This document shows positions 53,185 to 61,335 of a DNA stretch of 64,000 nt, in pieces. The translations under genes were made by a program, and so were the position numbers. The first letter of the stretch is position 1. Each line of letters starts with the position of its first letter. Origin of the DNA: JAVVHH01 sp964613945 (GTDB taxonomy: Bacteria; Pseudomonadota; Alphaproteobacteria; Acetobacterales; Acetobacteraceae); NCBI GenBank assembly GCA_964613945.1, contig CAZTJC010000009.1, positions 1-64,000 of the forward strand. The letters run 5' to 3'. The notes under the pieces were generated by a model, which did no database searches, was not told the DNA's origin, and was given only the letters and a program-made list of their open reading frames with translations.

Positions 53185-54663
53185 ATGAATTCATCGTCCC
53201 TCTCCCGCTATCGCGCCGAGTGGTTCACCAATTTCGGTGACCTCCGGCGCGAAGTGCTCGCCGGTATGGTCGGCACCTTTGCCCTCATCCCCGAAGTTAT
53301 CGCCTTCTCATTCGTCGCGGGCGTTGACCCGGAAGTCGGCCTATTTGCCTCCTTCGTCATCGGCATCGTGATTTCGATCACGGGTGGACGCCCCGCCATG
53401 ATCTCCGGCGCCGCCGGCTCCGTCGCCCTCGTCGCCGCCGCTCTCGTGCGGGCTCATGGTCTCGACTACCTTCTGGTCGCCACCATCTTCGCCGGCGCGT
53501 TGCAGATCGTCTTTGGTCTGCTTCGGCTCGACGTGCTGATGCGCTTCGTGTCCCGCTCCGTCCGCACCGGCTTCGTCAACGCTCTGGCCATCCTGATCTT
53601 CTCGGCCCAGGTGCCGCAGATGCTCGGCGTGTCCTGGCATACCTACGCCATGATCGCGCTGGGCCTGGCGATTATCTATCTTCTTCCCCGTCTCACTACT
53701 GCCATCCCCTCTCCCCTCATCTGCATCGTCGCCCTGACTGGCATCAGCCTGCTCGCCCCCATGCCGCTCCACACCGTCGCCGACCTTGGCCGTCTGCCGG
53801 CGACCCTGCCATCCTTTTTCCTGCCCCACATTCCCCTGACCGCCGCATCCCTCGGCATCGTCGCGCCCTACGCGCTGGCCATGGCCGTCGTCGGTCTGCT
53901 CGAGTCGATGATGACGGCCACCGTGGTCGACGACCTCACCGACACCACTAGCTCCAAAGCGCGCGAATGCACCGGCCTTGGCCTCGCCAACGTCGCCGCC
54001 GGGCTGTTCGGCGGCATCGCCGGTTGCGGCATGATTGGCCAGACCGTCGGCAATGTCCGCTATGGCGGCCGTGGACGCCTGTCGACCCTGGTCGCCGGCG
54101 TCTTTCTTCTGGTGCTGATGGTGCTGCTCCGCCCCTGGGTCGCCCGGGTTCCGGTTGCGGCGCTGGTGGCCATCATGATCATGGTCTCGATCAGCACCTT
54201 TTCCTGGAGTTCGTTCCGCGACCTGGTGCACCACCCCAAGGTCTCCAGCCTCGTCATGCTGGCCACCGTCGTCGTCACCGTTGCCACCAGCGATCTCGCG
54301 GCCGGCGTCGTCGTCGGCGTGTTGCTCAGCGGCGTCTTCTTCGCCTTCAAGGTCGTGCGTCTGATGTCCGTCACCAGCACCCATGACCCGGCCACCGATA
54401 CCCGTACATACACCGTCATCGGCCAGATCTTCTTCGCCAGCGCCGACATGTTCGCCGACAGCTTCGACCTCCGTGACCCCGCCTCCACCGTCATCATCGA
54501 CCTCGCCAACGCCCATCTCTGGGACGTCACCTCCGTCGGCGCGCTGGAAACCGTCGTCACCAAGATGCGCCGCCGCGGCACTCGGGTGGAGCTCCGCGGC
54601 CTGAACGAGGCCAGCGCCGTCCTGGTCGACCGTCACGGCCCCTTGATCCAAGCCGGCGGGTGA
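53185..54663 (+). CDS. SulP family anion transporter with STAS domain
   Basis: 492 residues from ATG 53185 (MNSSSLSRYRAEWFTNFGDL). Ten to twelve membrane helices with SulP features: ALIPEVIAFSFVAGVDPEVG at the N terminus, VGLLESMMTATVVDDLTDT in the middle and GLANVAAGLFGGIAGCGMIG. A STAS domain (~395-490) closes the protein (STVIIDLANAHLWDVTSVGA). It carries sulfate, bicarbonate or a dicarboxylate across the inner membrane; which one is not visible. The upstream leader may regulate it. Confidence 0.92.
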   Translation: MNSSSLSRYRAEWFTNFGDLRREVLAGMVGTFALIPEVIAFSFVAGVDPEVGLFASFVIGIVISITGGRPAMISGAAGSVALVAAALVRAHGLDYLLVATIFAGALQIVFGLLRLDVLMRFVSRSVRTGFVNALAILIFSAQVPQMLGVSWHTYAMIALGLAIIYLLPRLTTAIPSPLICIVALTGISLLAPMPLHTVADLGRLPATLPSFFLPHIPLTAASLGIVAPYALAMAVVGLLESMMTATVVDDLTDTTSSKARECTGLGLANVAAGLFGGIAGCGMIGQTVGNVRYGGRGRLSTLVAGVFLLVLMVLLRPWVARVPVAALVAIMIMVSISTFSWSSFRDLVHHPKVSSLVMLATVVVTVATSDLAAGVVVGVLLSGVFFAFKVVRLMSVTSTHDPATDTRTYTVIGQIFFASADMFADSFDLRDPASTVIIDLANAHLWDVTSVGALETVVTKMRRRGTRVELRGLNEASAVLVDRHGPLIQAGG

Positions 54664-54698
54664 TTTCACCCGCCAAAGGAATGCACTAGGTTCAGCCC

Positions 54699-56399
54699 AT
54701 GACCGACCAGAATAAGCGCGGCCTCGCCCGAAACACGCCGGGTTACGGCGATCCGGAATTTGCCGCCTACCTGCGCCGAACGTTTTACAAATCCATGGGC
54801 TATTCCGGCGCCATGCTCGACAAACCGGTGATCGGCATCGTCGACACCGGGTCGGCCTTCAACAACTGCCACCGTACCGCCCCCGAACTCATCAAGGCCG
54901 TCGAACGGGGCGTGCTGTCCGCGGGCGGGCTGCCGATGCCGTTCCCCACCGTCAGCCTGTGCGAACCCAGCCTGTTTCCCACCTCCATGCACTTCCGCAA
55001 CCTGGCTGCGCTGGATACCGAGACCATGCTCGCCGCCCAGCCGATGGATGCGGCCGTCATGATCGGCGGCTGCGACAAGACGGTGCCGGCGCAACTCATG
55101 GGCGCCGCCTCGTCCGACGTGCCGTCCATCCAGGTCGTCACCGGCCCCATGCTCGCCACCCCGTTCCAGGGCGAGCGTCTGGCCGCCTGCACCGATTGCC
55201 GCCGTTACTGGGCCGCTTATCGCGCCGGCAAGGTCACCGCCGAGCGTATCGGCGAGATCGAAGGCCGCCTGGCCAGCACCGCCGGCACCTGCGGCGTCAT
55301 GGGCACCGCGTCCACCATGGCCTGTATCTCCGAGGCGCTCGGTTTCATGCCCGCCGGCCATTCCAGCATCCCGGCCGTCCACGCCGACCGCCTCCGCGCC
55401 GCCGAGGAGGTCGGCACGCTGGTGATGCGCTTCGTCGAGAACCCGATCCGCCCGTCGCAGCTCATCACCGAGCACTCGGTCGAGAACGCGCTCCGCGTCC
55501 TGCTAGCCCTGGGCGGCAGCACCAACGCCATGATCCATCTCACCGCCATCGCCGGGCGACGCGGCATCAAGATCGATCTGCACCGGGTCAACGAACTATC
55601 CGACACCACGCCGGTCCTGGTCGACCTCAAGCCCACCGGCGAAGGCTACATGGAGGATTTCCACAGTGCCGGCGGCATGCCCGCGCTCTTGTGGGAACTC
55701 CGCGACCTCCTGCATCACGACTGCATCGACGTCACCGGGCAGACCCTGGGCGAGCGCCTGCGCGAACCCGCCTTCGTGGACCGCCGCTACATCCGCGCCT
55801 TTGCCGAACCGGTCTCCCCGGTCGGCGGCCTGGTCGCCCTGTTCGGCACGCTGGCCCCGCGCGGCGCCCTGCTCAAGCGTTCCGCCGCCACCCCCACGCT
55901 GTTCGAGACCGAAGCCCGCTGCCTGGTTTTCGACGGCCCAGCCGACCTGGCCGCCCGCATCGACGACCCGGCGCTTGACGTCGAAGCCACCGACATCCTC
56001 ATCCTCAAGAACGCCGGCCCGCTCACCCCCGCCGGCATGCCGGAAGCCGGCTACCTGCCGATTCCCACCAAGCTCGGTCGCGCCGGCGTCAAGGACATGG
56101 TCCGCATCAGCGACTGCCGCATGTCCGGCACCGCCTTCGGCACCATTGTGTTGCACGTCACGCCCGAAGCCGCCGCCGGCGGCCCGCTCGGCCTGGCGGA
56201 GTCCGGCGACCGCATCCGCCTCTCGGTCGAGCATCGCAGCATCGACCTCCTCGTCGACCCGGCCGAACTCGAACGCCGGCGCCAGTCCTGGTCGCCGCCC
56301 ACCGTGCCGGCCCGCGGCTGGGACCGCATCATCCACGACCAGGTTCTCCAGGCCGACGAAGGCTGCGACCTCCGGGTGCTCCGTGCCGAAGGTCCCTGA
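54699..56399 (+). CDS. IlvD/Edd family dehydratase (sugar-acid dehydratase-like)
   Basis: 566 residues. Fe-S cluster cysteines are in IGGCDKTVPAQLMGAASSDV and STAGTCGVMGTASTMACISE, and the family signature near the end is ISDCRMSGTAFGTIVLH. The family dehydrates dihydroxyacids: branched-chain precursors, 6-phosphogluconate, or pentonates. PFPTVSLCEPSLFPTSMHFR and the absence of ilv neighbours point to a pentonate/hexonate dehydratase, which is a tentative reading. Its last 17 bases overlap the ligA start. Confidence 0.88.
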   Translation: MTDQNKRGLARNTPGYGDPEFAAYLRRTFYKSMGYSGAMLDKPVIGIVDTGSAFNNCHRTAPELIKAVERGVLSAGGLPMPFPTVSLCEPSLFPTSMHFRNLAALDTETMLAAQPMDAAVMIGGCDKTVPAQLMGAASSDVPSIQVVTGPMLATPFQGERLAACTDCRRYWAAYRAGKVTAERIGEIEGRLASTAGTCGVMGTASTMACISEALGFMPAGHSSIPAVHADRLRAAEEVGTLVMRFVENPIRPSQLITEHSVENALRVLLALGGSTNAMIHLTAIAGRRGIKIDLHRVNELSDTTPVLVDLKPTGEGYMEDFHSAGGMPALLWELRDLLHHDCIDVTGQTLGERLREPAFVDRRYIRAFAEPVSPVGGLVALFGTLAPRGALLKRSAATPTLFETEARCLVFDGPADLAARIDDPALDVEATDILILKNAGPLTPAGMPEAGYLPIPTKLGRAGVKDMVRISDCRMSGTAFGTIVLHVTPEAAAGGPLGLAESGDRIRLSVEHRSIDLLVDPAELERRRQSWSPPTVPARGWDRIIHDQVLQADEGCDLRVLRAEGP

Positions 56400-58479
56400 A
56401 CCGACCCTGCCGGCGGATCTTCCGCAGACCGAGGAGGAAGCCGCCGCCGAACTTGCCCGCCTGGCTGCCGCCATCGCCGAAGCCGACGTCGCCTATCACC
56501 AGAACGACGCGCCGGACCTCACCGATGCCGATTATGACGCGCTGCGCCGCCGCAACGACGCGCTGGAAGCCGCCTTCCCCAGCCTGATCCGCTCCGACAG
56601 CCCCACCCAGCGCGTCGGCGCCGCCCCGGCCAGCGGCTTCGCTAAATTCCGTCACGCCGTGCCGATGCTGTCGCTCGACAACGCCTTCGACGCCGCCGAC
56701 TTCCATGAATGGGACAAGCGCGCCCGCCGCTTCCTGGGCCTCCCCGCCGACGCCCCGCTGCCGCTGGTCGCCGAACCCAAGATCGACGGGCTTTCCATCA
56801 ACCTGACCTACGAAGCCGGGCGCCTCATCCACGGCGCCACCCGCGGCGACGGCGCCGAAGGCGAGGACGTCACCGCCAATCTCCGCACCCTCAAATCCGT
56901 CCCCCGCCGCCTCAAGGAGCCCGCCCCCGCCCGGATCGAGATCCGCGGCGAGGTGTTTATCGCCAAGGAGGACTTCCTCGCCCTCAACGCCAGCCAGGAA
57001 GCTGCCGGCCAGCGGCTTTACGCCAACCCCCGCAATGCCGCCGCCGGCTCCCTCCGCCAGATCGACCCGGCACAGACCGCCACCCGGCCGCTCTCCTTGT
57101 TCGCCTACGCCATGGGTGACGCCTCCGCGCCGCCCGCCGAGACCCACTCGGCTTACCTCGACCAGCTCCGGGCCTGGGGCTTCACCGTCAACCCGCTCTC
57201 CACCCGCGTCGAGACTGAAGCCGACGCTGCCGCCTTCCAGGAGCGGCTGGCGGCCACCCGCGCCCAACTGCCCTACGACATCGACGGCATCGTCTATAAG
57301 ATCGACGACCTGGCGCTGCAGCGCCGCCTGGGGGCCGTCGGCCGCACCCCGCGCTGGGCCATCGCCTGGAAATTCCCCGCCGAACGCGCCCAGACCACGC
57401 TGGAGGACATCCAGATCCAAGTCGGCCGCACCGGCGCGCTGACCCCCGTCGCCTGGCTCCACCCCGTCACCGTCGGCGGCGTCGTCGTCACCCGTGCGAC
57501 GCTGCACAACGAGGACGAGATCAAGCGCAAGGACGTTCGCGTCGGCGACACGGTGATCCTGCAGCGCGCCGGCGACGTCATTCCGCAGATCGTCGGCGTT
57601 GCCCCGGATACGCTCCGTGGCCCGGCCGAGTTCGTCTTCCCCACCCACTGCCCCGCCTGCGGCAGCCTCGCCGCCCGTGCGCCCGGCGAGATCGTCTGGC
57701 GCTGCACCGGCGGCCTGATCTGCCCGGCGCAGGCCATCGAGCGCTTGCGTCACTTCACCTCCCGCGGCGCCTTCGACATCGAGGGCCTCGGCGAGAAGAC
57801 CCTCGACGAGTTCGCCGCCCTGGGCTGGCTCAAGACGCCCGCCGACATCTTTCGCCTCAAGTCGCACGCCGACGAGATTCTGGGTCGCGAAGGCTGGAAG
57901 CAGCGTTCGGTCGACAACCTCCTGGCCGCCATTGAGACCCGGCGCACCATCCCGCTCGCCCGTTTCATCTACGCGCTGGGCATCCGCCGGGTCGGCGAAA
58001 CCAACGGCAAGCTGCTCGCCCGCCATTACGGCAGCTACGCCGCCTGGCGCGACCAGATGCAGCGCGCAACCACGGTCGGCAGCGAGGAGCGCAGCGCACT
58101 GGGCAGCATCATCGGCGTCGGCCCGGCGCTGGCCACCGAACTGGCCGACTTCTTCATGGAAGCCGGCAACCGCGCCGCCATCGACGACCTCGCCGCCGAA
58201 CTCACCATCCAGGACGCCGCCAGCCCCACCACGACCGACAGCCCCCTCGCCGGCAAGATCGTCGTCTTCACCGGCACGCTCGAAACCATGACCCGCCCCG
58301 AAGCCAAATCCCGCGCAGAAACGCTCGGCGCCCGCGTCACCGACAGCGTGAGCAAGAAGACCGACTACGTCGTCCTGGGCGCGGATGCCGGATCGAAGGC
58401 CAAGAAGGCGGCCGAGTTGGGGGTCACGACATTGACCGAGCAGGAATGGCAGGAATTGGCGGCAAGATCCGGCGGGTGA
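56383..58479 (+). CDS. ligA: NAD-dependent DNA ligase
   Basis: 698 residues from GTG 56383 (VPKVPEPTLPADLP), overlapping the dehydratase by 17 bases; the 239-codon longer open frame lies in another frame of the dehydratase. The adenylated Lys133 is in EPKIDGLSIN. An OB fold follows, then a zinc finger (CPACGS and CTGGLICPAQ), helix-hairpin-helix repeats (GIRRVGETNGKLLA, GVGPALATELADF) and a C-terminal BRCT domain (~615-698: GKIVVFTGTLETMTRPEAKS). Essential replicative and repair ligase. Confidence 0.96.
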   Translation: MPKVPEPTLPADLPQTEEEAAAELARLAAAIAEADVAYHQNDAPDLTDADYDALRRRNDALEAAFPSLIRSDSPTQRVGAAPASGFAKFRHAVPMLSLDNAFDAADFHEWDKRARRFLGLPADAPLPLVAEPKIDGLSINLTYEAGRLIHGATRGDGAEGEDVTANLRTLKSVPRRLKEPAPARIEIRGEVFIAKEDFLALNASQEAAGQRLYANPRNAAAGSLRQIDPAQTATRPLSLFAYAMGDASAPPAETHSAYLDQLRAWGFTVNPLSTRVETEADAAAFQERLAATRAQLPYDIDGIVYKIDDLALQRRLGAVGRTPRWAIAWKFPAERAQTTLEDIQIQVGRTGALTPVAWLHPVTVGGVVVTRATLHNEDEIKRKDVRVGDTVILQRAGDVIPQIVGVAPDTLRGPAEFVFPTHCPACGSLAARAPGEIVWRCTGGLICPAQAIERLRHFTSRGAFDIEGLGEKTLDEFAALGWLKTPADIFRLKSHADEILGREGWKQRSVDNLLAAIETRRTIPLARFIYALGIRRVGETNGKLLARHYGSYAAWRDQMQRATTVGSEERSALGSIIGVGPALATELADFFMEAGNRAAIDDLAAELTIQDAASPTTTDSPLAGKIVVFTGTLETMTRPEAKSRAETLGARVTDSVSKKTDYVVLGADAGSKAKKAAELGVTTLTEQEWQELAARSGG

Positions 58480-58592
58480 GAGGCGCGGGTATGGCGGCAG
58501 TGATGGTTAGCGGTAGGGAGGTGACCGAAGCGGAAATGAAATTCGAGAGCCCGCCGTGGAGACCTGAACACGACGACATCCTCGGCATAGGC

Positions 58593-60758
58593 TCAAGAGC
58601 TTACGATCTGTAGTGAAGGGGACAGGTTTGCCAGTTGAGAGCACATCGTCCCGATCTCCGACGCTGGCTGAGGCCGGCTGAAGAGATATCCCTGTGCCTC
58701 GCTGCAAGCTCCTGTCCGCAGTTGTTTTAGTTGCTCGTCCGTCTCGACACCTTCAGCGAGGGTCGACATGCCGAGGGTTTCACACAACTCGGTCACGGCG
58801 GTGACGATCGCATTGGAATGTGCCCCGAACCCGAGACCTTCGACAAAGGACCGGTCTATCTTCACCTTGCTGAAAGGGAACCGACGCAAGTAGTTCAAAG
58901 ACGAATAACCGGTGCCGAAGTCATCCATTGCGATGCCGACCCCAAGATCGCGCAACCGATGCAATGTCTCGAACACCGCGTCCGTATCCTGAAGCATGAC
59001 CGACTCGGTGATTTCCAATTCGAGCCGTTCTGGCGCAAGTCCCGAACTTGCAAGCGCCTCGGAAACATCGGCGACCAGGGAAGCGCAACCAAATTGAATA
59101 ACCGAGACATTCACGGCCACCTTGATGTCGCCTACCCAGTTGACGGCGTCTCGGCACGCCTGCTGGAGAACCCAAAGCCCTATCTGCACAATTAGGCCGG
59201 TTTCTTCTGCCAAGGGAATGAATTCGGACGGAGGAACCAAGCCGCGTGTCGGATGATTCCAGCGCACGAGCGCCTCAAATCCCGCAATGGATCCCGTTCT
59301 GATCGTTACCAGCGGCTGGTAGTGGATTTCGAACTGGCCGTTCGTGATGGCGAGGCGCAGATCGGCCTCGAGCGTCAATCTCGTCCGCATGACGGCATCC
59401 ATTCCCGGCTCGAAGAATCGATAAACGCCGCGCCCCGACTTCTTCGCTTCATACAGCGCAAGGTCGCCATTTTTGAGCAACAAGTCCGGGCTTTGACCAT
59501 CGGCGGCAATCATCGCGATGCCGATGCTCACGCCAATAACGACTTGGTGGCCACCGATCGAGAAGGGGCTGCAAAGTGCTTCGATCACCCGTTTGGCCAG
59601 GACCGCCGTGTCGGCAAGCTCATCCAGACGAGTTTGGAGAATTGCGAATTCATCGCCGCCTAAACGTGCCACCGTGTCGGTTTCACGAACGGCGCTCGCG
59701 AGACGTTTGCTGACTTCCTGCAATAATGTATCACCAGCGGGATGACCGAGCACGTCATTGACGCTTTTGAATCGGTCGAGGTCGAGGCATAGCAATGCCG
59801 ATACTTCGCCACGCTTGCTCCGCGCAACTGCATCAGCCAATTTCGTATGAAACGTTACTCGGTTCGGCAGTCCGGTAAGCGCGTCATGGAGTGCCATGTG
59901 CGTGATTTTGGCTTCTGCCTGCTTTTGCTCGGTTATGTCCTCGAACGTGAGAAGCCAGCTATCCTCGCCGACGGGCGCGTAATTGATGGTGAGCCGACGT
60001 CCATCGGCTAGCGACAGAAGACAGGTATCGTGCTTCTGATCTGCCCTGAATCGCTGAACCCAGCTGTGCATCGAAATCGCGTCTTCTTGGGACAGATTCG
60101 ACGCGTTAACGGCTTCGGCAAGAATAGTATCGAGCGTGGTGTCGACCGCGACGATTTGAAGATCAAGCCCGAACATCTCGGCAACGCGACCGTTGGCGAC
60201 AATCAGGCCACCGTCGATGTGAAACATGCACAGGGCCTGACGTATGTTGGCCAAGGCTGCTGCGAAGCGCGTGTTCTGTGCCTGAACGTCGACGCCGGCC
60301 TGCTCGCGTTCATGGGCAACCGAAAGCATCGTCTCGGCCCATAGCCGAGCGGCTTCGGATTGCTTCAATTGACGCTCGCGCGCGACCTGGGCCGAGATGT
60401 CCGTCATTGTCGCAACCAGCTTGGTTTCGTTGAGCCGGACCAGAGTTACGGTCATAACCAACTGCTGTGACGATGCCTGGTTTTTCGTGAGATCGACGTA
60501 GATGCGATGATCCTCACAGATCACGCCATGCGGCGTCGCATGGTTATCAGCAAGCTCCCGCAACTCTGGAGCGTAATCTTTGAGCAAGGCGAACAGGTTG
60601 GGTACCCAACCCCCGCCAGCGATCGGCATGAGCAATCGCATGGCATAGGGATTGATCAAACCAATTATGCCATCGCGATCTAGTTCTAGTATTCCGACCG
60701 GACAAGCGTAGAGAAAACGGAGGAGTTCCTCGTTATCGGGTTCGATGATCTCACTCAA
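58593..60758 (-). CDS. PAS-PAS-GGDEF-EAL c-di-GMP enzyme
   Basis: 721 residues from TTG 60758, two bases after the stop of the PYP-like gene; an ATG at 60926 would overlap that gene by 166 bases. Two PAS domains are seen (~5-125 and ~160-280). The GGDEF domain (~290-445) has DALTGLPNR, an intact inhibition site RETD (358-361) and GGDEF (367-371). The EAL domain (~465-715) keeps all main catalytic residues: EALVRW (495-497 EAL), VNVS, ELEITES, DDFGTGYSS (Asp612-Asp613), Lys633 and TLAEGVET. Both synthesis and breakdown of c-di-GMP are therefore possible. No membrane helix. It probably receives input from the PYP-like protein; G+C is lower than in flanking genes. Confidence 0.93.
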   Translation of the reverse strand: MSEIIEPDNEELLRFLYACPVGILELDRDGIIGLINPYAMRLLMPIAGGGWVPNLFALLKDYAPELRELADNHATPHGVICEDHRIYVDLTKNQASSQQLVMTVTLVRLNETKLVATMTDISAQVARERQLKQSEAARLWAETMLSVAHEREQAGVDVQAQNTRFAAALANIRQALCMFHIDGGLIVANGRVAEMFGLDLQIVAVDTTLDTILAEAVNASNLSQEDAISMHSWVQRFRADQKHDTCLLSLADGRRLTINYAPVGEDSWLLTFEDITEQKQAEAKITHMALHDALTGLPNRVTFHTKLADAVARSKRGEVSALLCLDLDRFKSVNDVLGHPAGDTLLQEVSKRLASAVRETDTVARLGGDEFAILQTRLDELADTAVLAKRVIEALCSPFSIGGHQVVIGVSIGIAMIAADGQSPDLLLKNGDLALYEAKKSGRGVYRFFEPGMDAVMRTRLTLEADLRLAITNGQFEIHYQPLVTIRTGSIAGFEALVRWNHPTRGLVPPSEFIPLAEETGLIVQIGLWVLQQACRDAVNWVGDIKVAVNVSVIQFGCASLVADVSEALASSGLAPERLELEITESVMLQDTDAVFETLHRLRDLGVGIAMDDFGTGYSSLNYLRRFPFSKVKIDRSFVEGLGFGAHSNAIVTAVTELCETLGMSTLAEGVETDEQLKQLRTGACSEAQGYLFSRPQPASEIGTMCSQLANLSPSLQIVSS

Positions 60759-60760
60759 GT

Positions 60761-61141
60761 TCAGGACCGATCGAGAAGAATGTAGCGCCGACGCATAGAG
60801 GCACTTTTCATCAAACGAAGCTTCACCGGCGTCGGTCTCATTCGAAGCGTCAGAACGAAATTGATGACGACGTCCAACTCCGGCTCGTCGATGAAGCGCT
60901 GTGCGACAAGAAAATTGTTCATGCATTGTGCGATGGTTGAGAAGAAGTGCGCACCCAGAACTTTGTCCGGCGACAAACCTGCCAGCTTTGACTCGGTTTG
61001 ATTGTAAACTTCGACGATGCCATGCTCAGACATGCCGATGACGCCGAATGGGAGGGCATCGAGCTCGTGTTCGTCGAGTTCTTCGAGCTCATCAAATCGA
61101 ATATCGGCGAACCCAGGCAGGCAGGTCGCAACCACAGTCAT
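60761..61141 (-). CDS. Photoactive yellow protein-like PAS protein
   Basis: 126 residues from ATG 61141 (GGGGA upstream), almost the 125 of Halorhodospira PYP. It is one PAS domain: LPFGVIGMSEHGIVEVYNQT, then GLSPDKVLGAHFFSTIAQCM and LTLRMRPTPVKLRLMKS. Compared from memory with PYP, Tyr46, Glu50 and Cys73 stand at the places of Tyr42, Glu46 and Cys69, a constant +4 offset. In PYP these hydrogen-bond and covalently hold p-coumaric acid. Thr50 and Arg52 of PYP are replaced by Ala54 and Leu56, and the loop after the Cys is three residues shorter. Blue-light sensing is plausible, but whether a chromophore is bound is unproven; no tyrosine ammonia-lyase or coumaryl ligase gene is in the window. 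Confidence 0.85.
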   Translation of the reverse strand: MTVVATCLPGFADIRFDELEELDEHELDALPFGVIGMSEHGIVEVYNQTESKLAGLSPDKVLGAHFFSTIAQCMNNFLVAQRFIDEPELDVVINFVLTLRMRPTPVKLRLMKSASMRRRYILLDRS

Positions 61142-61183
61142 GCTTATCCCCAAATAACAGCCAAGACTCCGACTGCAGACAAT

Positions 61184-61214
61184 GGGACCATCCCAGACTT
61201 CACCGGATGGTCTC
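61184..61214 (-). promoter_or_regulatory. Inverted repeat upstream of the PYP-like gene
   Basis: GGGACCATCC and GGATGGTCTC form a 10-bp dyad with one G-T pair and an 11-base spacer, 43 bases before the ATG. It could be an operator or a leader hairpin. Confidence 0.4.
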
Positions 61215-61335
61215 GATATAGAGCTTGAGGGTTTACAGATCGTTAAGCTGCCTGGCGCAGAAAGCGTGAGCTGCTAGCGGGCGACCAGGATCAATCGCGG
61301 GATGTCCGGCTTGCGATAGAAAGCGGAGATGGCGT

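Noticed and set aside
55666..56382. 239-codon N-terminal extension of ligA
   Set aside because: It overlaps the dehydratase in another frame and is Pro/Ser/Arg-rich; LigA homology begins after the GTG at 56383.
60759..60926. PYP-like domain as part of the GGDEF-EAL protein by an in-frame fusion
   Set aside because: The two are in different frames and the PYP-like gene ends in TGA; a frameshift-free reading gives two proteins. A sequencing error cannot be excluded, but the natural PYP length argues for separate proteins.
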